Positions 12,135-21,487 are shown, counted from the stretch's first letter. The stretch: DNA of 64,000 nt from Pseudomonas putida (GCF_001636055.1 NZ_CP011789.1:5146001-5210000); one strand, 5' to 3'. Program-made: numbers and translations. The notes: generated by a model not told the origin, from the letters alone.

Positions 12135-12604
12135 CACCCCTCCACCTTGTAGTGGCCGCTCTTGCCGCCGAGCTTCTCCAGCAGGCGCACCTGCTCGATG
12201 ACCATGCCCTTGTCCACGGCCTTGCACATGTCGTAGATCGTCAGCGCCGCGACGCTGGCGGCGGTCAGGGCCTCCATCTCGACACCGGTCTGCCCGGCCA
12301 GCTTGCAACGGGCAACGATATGCACCACATCTTCGCCTTCGGCAGCCAGCTCGACCTTGACGCTGGTGAGCATCAGCGGATGGCACAGCGGGATCAGGTC
12401 GCTGGTCTTCTTCGCCGCCTGGATACCTGCGATGCGCGCCACGGCGAACACATCGCCCTTGGGATGCTCGCCGTCGACGATCATCCGCAAGGTCTGCGGC
12501 AACATGCGCACCCGTGCCTCGGCGATCGCCTCGCGCGCAGTCACGGCTTTTTCAGTGACGTCGACCATGTTGGCACGCCCCTGGGAATCGAGATGAGTCA
12601 GCAC
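12134..12604 (-). CDS. moaC: Cyclic pyranopterin monophosphate synthase MoaC
   Basis: A 156-residue enzyme of the second step of molybdenum cofactor synthesis, converting the MoaA product into cyclic pyranopterin monophosphate. Conserved segments seen are [25 protein letters not shown], the [19 protein letters not shown] stretch and the C-terminal GKSGHY motif. It starts with GTG at 12604, with AGGAG about 7 bases upstream. It heads a compact moaC-moaD-moaE operon; moaA and moaB are not in the window, as is common in Pseudomonas, where they lie elsewhere. Confidence 0.95.
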   Translation of the reverse strand: MLTHLDSQGRANMVDVTEKAVTAREAIAEARVRMLPQTLRMIVDGEHPKGDVFAVARIAGIQAAKKTSDLIPLCHPLMLTSVKVELAAEGEDVVHIVARCKLAGQTGVEMEALTAASVAALTIYDMCKAVDKGMVIEQVRLLEKLGGKSGHYKVEG

Positions 12605-12695
12605 TGCTCTGCTCCTGTGAAGGGAAAGCAGAGTGTAAACCTGTGGGTCAGCTTTGCGCAGGGGAATGTGTCGGCAGGCTCGGCCTCATAACAGG

Positions 12696-12733
12696 GCTCG
12701 CCCGCCCCCACAACCGTGTGGGAGCGGGCGAGC
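12696..12733. repeat. REP-type palindrome downstream of phoH
   Basis: GCTCGCCCGCCCCCACAA and TGTGGGAGCGGGCGAGC form a near-perfect stem with a 3-base loop, 23 bases after the PhoH stop. It is a single REP variant that could also act as a transcription end or RNA stabiliser. Confidence 0.75.
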
Positions 12734-12755
12734 CTGCGTAATGAGCGATCCGAGT

Positions 12756-14150
12756 CTACAGATGCGACTCGGCGTACTCGGCCAGTACCGAACGCGGCAC
12801 ACCCTGCAGGGTGATGTGCACGCCATGGGGGAAGTCCTTGAAGCGCTCGGTCAGGTAGGTCAGGCCCGAGCTGGTCGCGGACAGGTAGGGGGTGTCGATC
12901 TGCGCCAGGTTGCCCAGGCAGACCACCTTGGAGCCAGAGCCTGCACGGGTGATGATGGTCTTCATCTGGTGCGGGGTGAGGTTCTGGCATTCGTCGATCA
13001 GGATCAGGCTCTGCTGGAAGCTGCGGCCACGGATGTAGTTCAGCGACTTGAACTGCAGCGGGACCCGTTCGAGGATGTATTCGACACTGCCATGGGTGCT
13101 TTCGTCATCCATGTGCAACGCCTCGAGGTTGTCGGTGATGGCGCCCAGCCAGGGCTCCATTTTTTCCGCCTCGGTGCCCGGCAGGAAGCCGATCTCCTGG
13201 TCCAGCCCCTGCACGCTGCGGGTGGCGATGATACGCCGGTAGCGCTTGCTGACCATGGTCTGCTCGATGGCTGCAGCCAGTGCCAGGATGGTTTTGCCCG
13301 AGCCGGCCGCGCCGGTGAGATTGACCAGGTGGATGTCCGGGTCGAGCAGGGCGAACAGCGCCAGGCTCTGGTGGATGTCGCGGGGCTTGAGGCCCCAGGC
13401 TTCCTGATGCAGCAGCGGCTCCTGGTGCAGGTCGAGCAATAGCAGCTCGTTCTCGCGAATGCCCTTGATCCAGCCGACGAAGCCTTGCTCGTCGATGATG
13501 AACTCATTGACGTGCACAGCCGGCAGGTTGTCGATCAGTTGTACGCGATGCCAGGTGCGGCCCCGTTCCTGGCGGGTGTCGACCTTGCTGACCCGGTCCC
13601 AGAAGGAGCCGGTGACCGAGTGGTAGCCCTTCGAGAGCAGGGACACATCGTCGACCAATTGGTCGGTGCTGTAGTCCTCGGCGGCGATGCCACAGGCGCG
13701 CGCCTTCAGGCGCATGTTGATGTCTTTGGTGACCAGCACCACGTCCAGGTCAGCCCGCCTGGCACGCAGCTCCAGCAGTTGGTTGATGATGATGTTGTCG
13801 TTGAGGTTTTCCGGCAGCAGCCGGTTCGGTTCGTTGCGCGGGCTCATCAGGATCGACAGGAAGCCCTTCGGCCCGCCCTTGCCACGCTGGATCGGCACCC
13901 CTTGCTCGACATCGTTGGGCGATGCATCACCGAGGGTCTGGTCGATCAGGCGAATGGCCTGGCGACATTCGGCGGCGATGGTCTGTTTACCGGTCTTGAG
14001 CTTGTCGAGTTCCTCCAGCACCGTCATCGGTATGGCGACGTGGTGCTCCTCGAAGTTGAGCAAAGCGTTGGGATCGTGAATCAGGACGTTGGTATCGAGC
14101 ACATACAGGATTGGCTGGGTGGAGGAAGGGTTGCGTCCTTGGTCATCCAT
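12756..14150 (-). CDS. PIN-PhoH fusion ATPase (PhoH2/YlaK type)
   Basis: A 464-residue two-domain protein. The N terminus (about 14-150) is a PIN-like nuclease domain with the acidic residues of YVLDTNVLI (Asp19) and the later TKDIN (Asp143). The C terminus (about 255-464) is a PhoH ATPase with Walker A TGAAGSGKT (279-287) and Walker B ILIDECQNL. PIN-PhoH proteins of this type are reported as ATP-driven RNA unwinding and cleaving enzymes. It stands alone, with a REP palindrome at its 3' end and a 465-base gap upstream. The gene product is sure; the cellular role in Pseudomonas is not. Confidence 0.93.
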   Translation of the reverse strand: MDDQGRNPSSTQPILYVLDTNVLIHDPNALLNFEEHHVAIPMTVLEELDKLKTGKQTIAAECRQAIRLIDQTLGDASPNDVEQGVPIQRGKGGPKGFLSILMSPRNEPNRLLPENLNDNIIINQLLELRARRADLDVVLVTKDINMRLKARACGIAAEDYSTDQLVDDVSLLSKGYHSVTGSFWDRVSKVDTRQERGRTWHRVQLIDNLPAVHVNEFIIDEQGFVGWIKGIRENELLLLDLHQEPLLHQEAWGLKPRDIHQSLALFALLDPDIHLVNLTGAAGSGKTILALAAAIEQTMVSKRYRRIIATRSVQGLDQEIGFLPGTEAEKMEPWLGAITDNLEALHMDDESTHGSVEYILERVPLQFKSLNYIRGRSFQQSLILIDECQNLTPHQMKTIITRAGSGSKVVCLGNLAQIDTPYLSATSSGLTYLTERFKDFPHGVHITLQGVPRSVLAEYAESHL

Positions 14151-14446
14151 ACTCGGTCACCTTATGTGAAAGCAGGACGGCACAGCTTCGCTGCACCGCA
14201 GAGTGACCGCCGTTCTCCCCGTATCCGCGTCGTTACGGGCGGGGAGCGCACCTGGCAAAGGAGGGCCTGGATGACGCCACCTGTGCTGCAGGAATCGGCT
14301 GTCTGATTCCTTCATACCGCAAAAGGCGTGACGGAAAAAAGACTTTTTACGCTCCGGTGAAGTTTATTTTGCCGAATGACGAACCGCGCTTGGCGATAAG
14401 GTGACGGGGGACTACAGTCAATGATGGACCCTGGATTTTCTGCCTC

Positions 14447-14616
14447 GGCTCTGTATGAAAAGCCTTGAGACGAAGGTCAGGCAAGGCGAAAACAGCCGAG
14501 GAACGGTCGGAGTCGCGCTCGACTTTACGGGTTGTAAATGAGCATTCCGACCGGGCTGGCGCACCAGGCTGTTTTCAACGCAGCATCACCGAGTATCAAG
14601 GCTTTCAGACAGAGCC
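14447..14616. mobile_element. 170-bp MITE-like nested palindromic element
   Basis: The ends are imperfect inverted repeats: the left end reads GGCTCTGTATGAAAAGCCTT, and the right end, read inward on the other strand, GGCTCTGTCTGAAAGCCTT. Further in, GAAAACAGCC pairs with GGCTGTTTTC, CGGTCGGA with TCCGACCG, GCTC with GAGC and TTTAC with GTAAA, so the whole unit can fold into one long hairpin. There is no coding capacity and no clear target-site duplication. The rest of the 465-base gap between phoH and the deacetylase gene (14151-14446) holds no gene I can support. A miniature transposable element is the best reading; a structured RNA or terminator is the alternative. Confidence 0.65.
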
Positions 14617-15743
14617 TAGCGCAGATGCGCGTATTCCATGCAATCCTCCCACCCGATTCCGCTCTGCGCCGTTTGCTGCAACAGCCATTCCAGCGCCGGC
14701 TGTGCCTTGGGCAAGGTATCGTGGAACTGGATCACACCCTTGCGCCATAGCAGCATCAAGGTCATCACCCGCTGGGCCGACTGCTCGGCATCCAGCGCGC
14801 TGTCGTCCTGGGCGTCGATATCCCACAGTGACACCTGCAGCCCTTGCGCCGCCATGAACGCCTCGCCGTCGGCGCGGCGCTGCCCATAGGGTGGGCGGAA
14901 CAGCGGCACGTACTGCTCGGGCATCAGCCCCTGCACCTGCGCCTGGCTGCGCCGCAGGGAATCCTGCCAGCCCTGCCACTGGGCGTGGGAGCGATACTCC
15001 CAGCCCTGAATCCCCACGCACTGTCCAGCGTAGAGCGCCGCGACATTGGCCCCCTGGGCCATGTCGCGGCGCTGCTGCACACGGTTGCCCAGCACGAAGA
15101 ACACTGCGCCCAGCTTTTGCCGGCGCAGGTAATCGCTGAGCAGGTCCGTGTTGCTGCCGACCGGGCCAGGGCCGCCGACGAACGTCAGCAGGAACATCCG
15201 GTCGTTGAGTTCATCGCCACTTCGCTCGCCATTCGACAGCCGCTCGATCTCGCTGCTGGTCTGTGGAAACAAGGCCGCCTTGCGCAATTGCTCGTCAAGG
15301 TAACGGACGTTGAACTGATGGCTAGGCTCGACCCATTCTTTGTAGAATTCGCCGACATCTGTAGCGAACGTAGCCGAACGTGTACGCAAATCTGCCATCG
15401 AATCCAGCGGATAGCAGAACGATGCATCCTGCTCGCAACTAAGCTGGGCCTGCTGGAAGTTTTCCCACAACCGCTGCCACATGCGCGCCCGCACCGAACG
15501 GATCATCGCCAGGTTGATCTGCCGCAGCCCCAGGCGCGCCGCCAGGGCGCGCTCATCGAGCATCTCGCTTTCATGCAGCACCTGCGCGAAGGAGAGGATC
15601 TGCGCGCGCGATGCCACGTCGAACAGCACCGGGCTGTCGAGTTGCTCGGGCCAATGGCTGCGGTCGAAGCTGACGGAATTGGCTGGAGCGGCCTGCACAG
15701 CCAGGCTGAACAACCCGGCCAGCACGGCGAAGGCAATGCGCAC
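14616..15743 (-). CDS. Polysaccharide-deacetylase-like protein with altered active site
   Basis: A 375-residue exported protein: the signal peptide ends around VQAAPA, then a helical N-terminal domain (about 25-180), then a NodB-type domain (about 183-365). The NodB signature TFDDGP reads TFVGGP here (187-192), so the catalytic base and one metal-binding aspartate are replaced. In the histidine motif (GWEYRSH) the first metal His aligns with Glu249, while His253 remains. RPPYG (283-287) and the FHD motif (340-342) are kept. It may bind polysaccharide without deacetylating it, or use altered chemistry. It is divergent from yaaA. Its TAG stop ends on the first base of the palindromic element; deleting the element would still leave TAG. 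Confidence 0.8.
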   Translation of the reverse strand: MRIAFAVLAGLFSLAVQAAPANSVSFDRSHWPEQLDSPVLFDVASRAQILSFAQVLHESEMLDERALAARLGLRQINLAMIRSVRARMWQRLWENFQQAQLSCEQDASFCYPLDSMADLRTRSATFATDVGEFYKEWVEPSHQFNVRYLDEQLRKAALFPQTSSEIERLSNGERSGDELNDRMFLLTFVGGPGPVGSNTDLLSDYLRRQKLGAVFFVLGNRVQQRRDMAQGANVAALYAGQCVGIQGWEYRSHAQWQGWQDSLRRSQAQVQGLMPEQYVPLFRPPYGQRRADGEAFMAAQGLQVSLWDIDAQDDSALDAEQSAQRVMTLMLLWRKGVIQFHDTLPKAQPALEWLLQQTAQSGIGWEDCMEYAHLR

Positions 15744-15877
15744 GATCGGTTCTCCCTAAACGGATGATGCGCACTATAGCGCCTGCCCCGGCGATGGTCT
15801 GTGACTATCGTCACCATAGTTTGGCGTTGCCCTGCTGGCCCCGTAGAATCGTCGCCGACGATTTCAGGAGCCGACCC

Positions 15878-16657
15878 ATGCTGACGGTGATTTCCCCCGC
15901 CAAGACCCTCGACTACGACACCCCACCGGTAACCCAGCGCCATACCCTGCCGCAGTACCTGGACGATTCGCAGACGTTGATCACCCAACTGCGCGAGCTG
16001 TCGCCGGCGCAGATCGCCGAGCTGATGCACCTGTCCGACAAGCTTGCCGGCCTCAATGCCGCGCGTTTCGGCAGCTGGACCCCAGACTTCACCCCCGCCA
16101 ACGCCAAGCAGGCGCTGCTGGCGTTCAAGGGCGACGTATACACAGGCCTGGATGCCGAAACCCTTGGCGAGGACGACTTCAGCTATGCCCAGCAACACCT
16201 GCGCATGCTCTCGGGCCTTTATGGCCTGCTGCGGCCGCTGGACCTGATGCAGCCCTATCGCCTGGAAATGGGCACCAAGCTCGCGAACGCACGCGGCAAG
16301 GACCTCTACGCCTTCTGGGGCACGCGCATCAGCGAATGGCTGAACCAGGCCCTGGCCGAACAAGGCGATGACCTGCTGCTGAACCTGGCCAGCAACGAGT
16401 ACTTCAGCGCCGTTAAGAAGAATGCGCTGAATGCCCGCGTGATCAACGTCGACTTCAAGGATTTGAAGAACGGCCAGTACAAGATAATCAGCTTCTACGC
16501 CAAGAAGGCGCGTGGCCTGATGAGCCGCTTCGTGATCCAGGAGCGCATCAACGATCCCGAGCAGCTCAAGCGCTTCGACGTGCAAGGCTACTACTACAGC
16601 GCCGAACAATCGAAGCCCGACCACCTGGTGTTCCTGCGCGACCACCCAGCGGACTAG
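15878..16657 (+). CDS. yaaA: Peroxide stress protein YaaA
   Basis: A 259-residue member of the YaaA/DUF328 family, which in Escherichia coli is induced by hydrogen peroxide through OxyR and lowers free intracellular iron. The opening [13 protein letters not shown], the central [14 protein letters not shown] and the later [11 protein letters not shown] and [10 protein letters not shown] segments are characteristic. The ATG at 15878 has AGGAG upstream; an in-frame start 38 codons earlier has no support. It is a single gene, followed by a strong stem-loop. No OxyR site was recognised in the short gap to the divergent deacetylase gene. Confidence 0.95.
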   Translation: MLTVISPAKTLDYDTPPVTQRHTLPQYLDDSQTLITQLRELSPAQIAELMHLSDKLAGLNAARFGSWTPDFTPANAKQALLAFKGDVYTGLDAETLGEDDFSYAQQHLRMLSGLYGLLRPLDLMQPYRLEMGTKLANARGKDLYAFWGTRISEWLNQALAEQGDDLLLNLASNEYFSAVKKNALNARVINVDFKDLKNGQYKIISFYAKKARGLMSRFVIQERINDPEQLKRFDVQGYYYSAEQSKPDHLVFLRDHPAD

Positions 16658-16672
16658 CCCTGCTTCCCCGTC

Positions 16673-16706
16673 TTGCAGGAGCGCTCCAACAAGCGCGCTC
16701 CTGCAA
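16673..16706. terminator. Stem-loop after yaaA
   Basis: TTGCAGGAGCGC and GCGCTCCTGCAA form a perfect 12-bp stem with a 10-base loop, starting 16 bases after the yaaA stop. No T run follows. It resembles a shortened REP-family palindrome, so it may be both repeat and transcription end. Confidence 0.65.
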
Positions 16707-16780
16707 ACCCCGCCTCAAAAAAGCCAAATTACCGGCGCCAAAAAACAGGCAAGGCTGAGCTTATCGCCAAACGCCATAAG

Positions 16781-16790
16781 ACCGTTCGTA
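16781..16790 (+). promoter_or_regulatory. AlgR-like binding site upstream of algD
   Basis: ACCGTTCGTA matches the AlgR site of P. aeruginosa algD (ACCGTTCGTC) at 9 of 10 positions. It lies about 170 bases upstream of the AlgU-like promoter, in the gap that otherwise holds only AT-rich DNA (about 16790-16950). Confidence 0.5.
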
Positions 16791-16956
16791 GTTTTTTGAC
16801 GAATTTTGAAAAAATTTTTCCGATACTGGCATATAACCATCTCATCTTGTTTTCGCCCTTTATATATAGGGGTGAAACCCATCCGTGCTATCAGAATGAA
16901 AGTATTTCTCACTGAAAAAATATTTAGAAATCTTTCATCTGCCCTGAACGCACCTC

Positions 16957-16985
16957 GGAACTTCTCCCTTCGCAGATCGCTCATA
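16957..16985 (+). promoter_or_regulatory. AlgU (sigma-22) type promoter for the alginate operon
   Basis: GGAACTT at 16957-16963 is a perfect -35 for AlgU/sigma-E. After a 17-base spacer, TCATA at 16981-16985 is a partial match to the -10 consensus TCTGA. The distance to the algD start, about 430 bases, resembles the long algD leader known from P. aeruginosa. No second GGAACTT was seen elsewhere in the gap. Confidence 0.7.
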
Positions 16986-16989
16986 GCAC

Positions 16990-17423
16990 CCGTAACGAAT
17001 CACGAGCGTGCAACGTGAGAGATGACTTACAGAGGACAAGTGGCAGGTACTCACTACCTGCACTGATAACTTCGACTACCGCTTCGGTATAACCAAGCGG
17101 TCTGTTAAAGCAGGAGAGCCGCGCCCCTTACTAATCGTCCTAGTGGTTGATTTCAAAGGATTTATTCACTTGAAAGAACAAGCACAGCAGCGCACCCGAT
17201 AACGCGTTGCAATAAAGACGGCTGCATCTCAGGGCACGCCTTTTTATAACTGGCCTTTTACTGCCAACTTTGAGCGCAGCACTGTTTGCGCTCCGGATTC
17301 ATTCATGCCTGCGTTCGGTGAAGTGTCAATTCGCCATGGATCCGTGCGCCCGTAAAAGCAGGTCAATCAACCCGGTCCGGTTCTTCGAAAGAGCCGGCGT
17401 GATAAACACACGAGGTGAATACG
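16990..17423 (+). promoter_or_regulatory. Long structured 5' leader of algD
   Basis: About 430 bases between the predicted start of transcription and algD hold no gene. Two hairpins stand out: GCAGGTA-CTCAC-TACCTGC (17043-17061), and ACCGCTT with AAGCGGT (17078-17101), the latter extended by an inner GGT-ATA-ACC. Several GGA triplets in AGGA or ANGGA context could bind Rsm-type proteins, but that is inference. Leader boundaries depend on the promoter call. Confidence 0.5.
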
Positions 17424-18740
17424 ATGCGTATCAGCATCTTTGGTTTGGGTTACGTGGGTGCCGTCTGTGCAGGTTGCCTGTCGGCAAGGGGCCATGAAGT
17501 GATTGGTGTGGATGTATCCACCACCAAGATCGACCTCATCAACCAGGGCAAGTCGCCAATCGTCGAGCCGGGTCTGGAGCAACTCCTGCAGCAAGGCATC
17601 GCCAATGGTCGCCTGCGTGGCACCACCGACTTCGCCGAGGCGATCCGCGCCAGCGACGTGTCGATGATCTGTGTCGGCACCCCGAGCAAGAAGAACGGCG
17701 ACCTGGGCCTGGAATACATCGAATCGGTGTGCCGCGAGATCGGCTACGTGCTGCGCGACACCACCCGCCGCCACACCATCGTGGTACGCAGCACCGTGCT
17801 GCCAGGCACGGTGAAGAACGTGGTGATCCCGATCCTTGAAGACTGCTCGGGCAAGAAGGCCGGCGTCGATTTCGGCGTGGCGGTCAACCCCGAGTTCCTG
17901 CGTGAAAGTACCGCGATCAAGGACTACGACCAGCCTCCGATGACCGTCATCGGCGAACTGGACAGCGCCAGCGGCGACGTGCTGCAGGCGATCTACGAAG
18001 AGCTCGACGCGCCGATCATCCGCAAGCCGATCGAAGTGGCCGAGATGATCAAGTACACCTGCAACGTCTGGCACGCCACCAAGGTGACCTTCGCCAACGA
18101 GATCGGCAACATCGCCAAGGCGGTCGGCGTCGATGGTCGCGAAGTGATGGACGTGGTCTGCCAGGACAAGGCCCTGAACCTGTCGCAGTACTACATGCGC
18201 CCTGGCTTCGCCTTCGGCGGTTCGTGCCTGCCCAAGGACGTGCGCGCCCTCACCTACCGCGCTGCCAGCCTCGATGTGAAGGCGCCGCTGCTCGACTCGC
18301 TGATGCGCAGTAACGAGTCGCAGGTGCAGAACGCCTTCGACATCATCGAAAGCCACGACAAGCGCAAGATCGCCCTGCTGGGCCTGAGCTTCAAGGCCGG
18401 CACCGACGACCTGCGCGAAAGCCCACTGGTGGAACTGGCCGAGCGCCTGATCGGCAAAGGTTACGAGCTGAACATCTACGACCAGAACGTCGAGTACGCC
18501 CGTGTCCACGGCGCCAACAAGGACTACATCGAGTCGAAGATCCCGCATGTCTCGTCGCTGCTCAACGCCGACTTCCAGCAGGTGGTCGATGGCGCCGACG
18601 TCATCATCCTCGGCAACCGCGACGAACAGTTCCGCGCCCTTGCCCAGCAGGCGCCGGAAGGCAAGCAGGTGATCGACCTGGTCGGCTTCATGAGCAAGCC
18701 CACCAGCACCCTCACCCGCACCGAAGGCATCTGCTGGTAA
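17424..18740 (+). CDS. algD: GDP-mannose 6-dehydrogenase AlgD
   Basis: The 438-residue committed enzyme of alginate synthesis: it oxidises GDP-mannose to GDP-mannuronic acid with two NAD+ in the cytoplasm. The N-terminal Rossmann motif GLGYVGAVCAG begins at residue 7, and the catalytic cysteine is Cys268 in GGSCLPKD, the same number as in P. aeruginosa AlgD. A C-terminal nucleotide-sugar domain (KIALLGLSFKAGTDDLRESP region) follows. The ATG at 17424 gives the conserved MRISIFGLGYVG start, with GAGGTG upstream; an in-frame GTG three codons earlier is less likely. First gene of the 12-gene operon, with the AlgU-like promoter about 440 bases upstream. Confidence 0.98.
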   Translation: MRISIFGLGYVGAVCAGCLSARGHEVIGVDVSTTKIDLINQGKSPIVEPGLEQLLQQGIANGRLRGTTDFAEAIRASDVSMICVGTPSKKNGDLGLEYIESVCREIGYVLRDTTRRHTIVVRSTVLPGTVKNVVIPILEDCSGKKAGVDFGVAVNPEFLRESTAIKDYDQPPMTVIGELDSASGDVLQAIYEELDAPIIRKPIEVAEMIKYTCNVWHATKVTFANEIGNIAKAVGVDGREVMDVVCQDKALNLSQYYMRPGFAFGGSCLPKDVRALTYRAASLDVKAPLLDSLMRSNESQVQNAFDIIESHDKRKIALLGLSFKAGTDDLRESPLVELAERLIGKGYELNIYDQNVEYARVHGANKDYIESKIPHVSSLLNADFQQVVDGADVIILGNRDEQFRALAQQAPEGKQVIDLVGFMSKPTSTLTRTEGICW

Positions 18741-18751
18741 GCCAGCCCGAC

Positions 18752-18771
18752 GCGGGGCCGGTCGGCCCCGC
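18752..18771 (+). terminator. Intra-operon hairpin between algD and alg8
   Basis: GCGGGGCC-GGTC-GGCCCCGC, an 8-bp perfect stem, begins 12 bases after the algD stop and 23 bases before alg8. Without a T run it is more likely an attenuator or 3'-end stabiliser that raises algD output relative to the rest of the operon than a full stop. Confidence 0.5.
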
Positions 18772-18793
18772 ATTCTCCTGATTCTCGCGACGG

Positions 18794-20284
18794 ATGCTGA
18801 ACATGCAAAGGCTCCAGACAGTGCTGTTGCAGTGCGCCGGATGGCTGCTCTACATGAGCCTGCTCATGCTGATCGCCCTGGCCCTGCCCAGCGATATCTT
18901 CGATTCGCAGTCGAAGCACTTCATCTTCCTGGTCGGCGCAGTCGGCATCTGGCGCTACTCCATGGGCGCCACCCATTTCATCCGCGGCATGATCTTCCTG
19001 TACCTGGTCTACCCCTACCTGCGCCGCAAAGTGCAGAAGCTGGGCAAGGCAGCCGAACCGTCTCATGTGTACCTGATGGTCACCAGCTTTCGCATCGATG
19101 CGCTGACCACCGCCCAGGTGTACAGCTCGGTGATCCGCGAAGCGATCGAATGCGGCTATCCGACCACCGTGGTCTGCTCGCTGGTGGAGAAGTCCGACGA
19201 GCTGCTGGTCAAGAGCCTGTGGGCCAAGTACAACCCGCCCGAGCACGTCGCCCTGGACTTCGTGCGCATCGCCGGTACCGGCAAGCGCGACGGTCTGGCG
19301 TATGGCTTTCGTGCCATCTCGCGGATGCTGCCGGATGAAAACGCCGTGGTCGCGGTGATCGACGGCGACACCGTGCTGGCCGAGGGCGTAGTTCGCAAGA
19401 CCGTGCCCTGGTTCAAGCTCTACCCCAATGTCGGTGGCCTGACCACCAACGAATTCTGCGAAGTGCGCGGCGGCTACATCATGAGCGAGTGGCACAAGCT
19501 GCGCTTCGCCCAGCGCCACATCAACATGTGCTCGATGGCGCTGTCCAAGCGCGTGCTGACCATGACCGGGCGCATGTCGATGTTCCGCGCAAGCGTGGTC
19601 ACCAACCCTGAGTTCATCGCCGACGTCGAAAGCGACTCGCTGATGCACTGGCGCCTGGGCCGCTTCAAGTTCCTCACCGGCGACGACAAGTCGAGCTGGT
19701 TCAGCCTGATGCGCCTGGGCTACGACACCTTCTACGTGCCGGACGCGGCGATCAACACGGTCGAGCATCCGCCGGAGAAGAGCTTCGTCAAGGCCAGCCG
19801 CAAGCTGATGTACCGCTGGTATGGCAACAACCTGCGGCAGAACTCCCGCGCCCTGGGCCTGGGCCTCAAGCGCCTGGGACTGTTCACCAGCATCGTGCTG
19901 CTCGACCAGCGTGTGTCGATGTGGACCAGCCTGCTGGGCCTGACCGTGGCCGTGATCGCCAGCTTCAAGTTCGGCCTGCAGTTCCTGCTGGTGTACCTGC
20001 TGTGGATCGGCATCACCCGCCTGATCCTCACCATCATGCTGCTGTGCTCGGGCCACAGTGTCGGCCCGGCCTATCCGCTGATCCTCTATTACAACCAGAT
20101 CGTCGGCGCGCTGATGAAGATCTACGTGTTCTTCCGCCTCGACAAGCAGTCCTGGACCCGCCAGCCGACTGCCCTGAAACGTGACCTCGCCAGCTTTCAA
20201 CAATGGTTCAACACCTGGTCCTCTCGGACCATGACCTTCTCGGCCGCCAGCATCTTCGTCGCTGTGCTGTTCATGGTCGTGTGA
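18794..20284 (+). CDS. alg8: Mannuronan polymerase glycosyltransferase Alg8
   Basis: A 496-residue inner-membrane family-2 glycosyltransferase that polymerises GDP-mannuronate into polymannuronate. Two N-terminal membrane helices precede the cytoplasmic catalytic domain, with the DxD-type pair in VIDGDT (Asp190, Asp192), a downstream acidic ESDS segment and the [10 protein letters not shown] region comparable to the QxxRW motif. Further membrane helices lie at about 370-440 and at the C terminus. It works with the c-di-GMP receptor Alg44. An alternative ATG lies three codons in; the first is used because it keeps the full N-terminal helix. Confidence 0.97.
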   Translation: MLNMQRLQTVLLQCAGWLLYMSLLMLIALALPSDIFDSQSKHFIFLVGAVGIWRYSMGATHFIRGMIFLYLVYPYLRRKVQKLGKAAEPSHVYLMVTSFRIDALTTAQVYSSVIREAIECGYPTTVVCSLVEKSDELLVKSLWAKYNPPEHVALDFVRIAGTGKRDGLAYGFRAISRMLPDENAVVAVIDGDTVLAEGVVRKTVPWFKLYPNVGGLTTNEFCEVRGGYIMSEWHKLRFAQRHINMCSMALSKRVLTMTGRMSMFRASVVTNPEFIADVESDSLMHWRLGRFKFLTGDDKSSWFSLMRLGYDTFYVPDAAINTVEHPPEKSFVKASRKLMYRWYGNNLRQNSRALGLGLKRLGLFTSIVLLDQRVSMWTSLLGLTVAVIASFKFGLQFLLVYLLWIGITRLILTIMLLCSGHSVGPAYPLILYYNQIVGALMKIYVFFRLDKQSWTRQPTALKRDLASFQQWFNTWSSRTMTFSAASIFVAVLFMVV

Positions 20285-20320
20285 GCCCAACCCGGATCGA
20301 TCCAACAGGAACAAATCGCC

Positions 20321-21487
20321 ATGAATACCGCCGTGAACGTCAACGTCGTGCATGAGTCCGAAGCCCAGCGCCAGCACGCCCGGGTGCGCATCCCGGCCAA
20401 GCTGCGCTACCTGGACAGCGAGCGCCAGCCGCAGGATGTGAAGGTCGACGACCTCTCCGCCGGTGGTCTGTCGTTCCATGCCAAAAAAGCCCTCCCGGTC
20501 GGTGATGTCGTGCGTGGTCGCCTACAGTTCGTGGTCGACAACCTGGGGCTGTCGATGGACATCGAGTTCCTGGTGCGCTCGAGCGATCCACAAAGCGGCC
20601 GCACCGGTGTCGAATTCCAGAACCTGGAACCGCGCGATATCGCCACCCTGCGCCACATCATCACCTCCCACCTGTCCGGCGAGCTGATCAGCGTCGGTGA
20701 TGTGCTCAGTACCCTGCAGCGCGACAACTTCACCAAGGCGCGCAAGCAGAAGGACGCAGGCTCCGGCCTTTCGGCCTTCGGTCGCCTGCGTGCCGTCACC
20801 GTCACCCTGGGCGTGTTCGTGGTCGGCATCGCCGCCTTCGGTTTCGTCGCCAAATCGCTGTACGGTCTGTACTTCGTCAGCCACGCCGAGGCCGGTGTGG
20901 TCGCAGTACCGACTACCAACGTCACCATGCCCCGCGACGGCAGCATGCAGAGCCTGGTGGAAAACGGTGCGCAGGTGGTCAAGGGCGCGCCGCTGGCAAC
21001 CTTCAACACCAGCATGCTCGACCTGCTCAAGGGCCATCTGGACGACTCGCAACTGGAGCCAGCCAAGGTCGAGGAACTGTTCGGCAAGCAACTTTCCGGC
21101 ACCCTCACCAGCCCCTGTGATTGCGTGGTCGCCCGCCAGCTGGTGGATGACGGCCAGTACGCCAGCAAGGGCCAGGTGGTCTACCAGTTGATCCCGCGCA
21201 CCACCAACCCGATGGTCGAGGCACGCTTCAGCTATCGCCAGTTCGACGAGGTCAAGCCGGGCACCCGGGTCAACTTCCAGATCGCCGGCGAAGACGAGGT
21301 GCGCACCGGTGTGATCGTCGGCAGCGCCAGCCTGGACAACGACAACCTGGCTTCGGACATTCGCGTGCAGATCAAGCCAGACGAGTCGCTGCCTGCAGCG
21401 CTGGCCGGCCGCCCGGCTTCGGTGAACAGCGACCGCGGTCCCTCGCTGAACTGGCTGATCGACAAGGCCGTGGCCCGCGGGCTCTGA
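20321..21487 (+). CDS. alg44: Alginate polymerisation co-factor Alg44 (PilZ domain)
   Basis: A 388-residue membrane protein that couples c-di-GMP to alginate polymerisation. The N-terminal PilZ domain keeps the ligand residues Arg17 and Arg21 (RQHAR) and Asp44/Ser46 (DLSAGG), the same numbering as P. aeruginosa Alg44. One membrane helix (about 162-187) is followed by a periplasmic HlyD-like region that is thought to bridge toward AlgK/AlgE. It sits 36 bases after alg8 and 13 bases before algK, consistent with a single transcript. Confidence 0.97.
   Translation: MNTAVNVNVVHESEAQRQHARVRIPAKLRYLDSERQPQDVKVDDLSAGGLSFHAKKALPVGDVVRGRLQFVVDNLGLSMDIEFLVRSSDPQSGRTGVEFQNLEPRDIATLRHIITSHLSGELISVGDVLSTLQRDNFTKARKQKDAGSGLSAFGRLRAVTVTLGVFVVGIAAFGFVAKSLYGLYFVSHAEAGVVAVPTTNVTMPRDGSMQSLVENGAQVVKGAPLATFNTSMLDLLKGHLDDSQLEPAKVEELFGKQLSGTLTSPCDCVVARQLVDDGQYASKGQVVYQLIPRTTNPMVEARFSYRQFDEVKPGTRVNFQIAGEDEVRTGVIVGSASLDNDNLASDIRVQIKPDESLPAALAGRPASVNSDRGPSLNWLIDKAVARGL

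Noticed and set aside
14616..14618. Truncation of the deacetylase by the palindromic element
   Set aside because: The stop codon borrows the element's first base, but removing the element brings up a flanking G and restores the same TAG, so the protein is not shortened.
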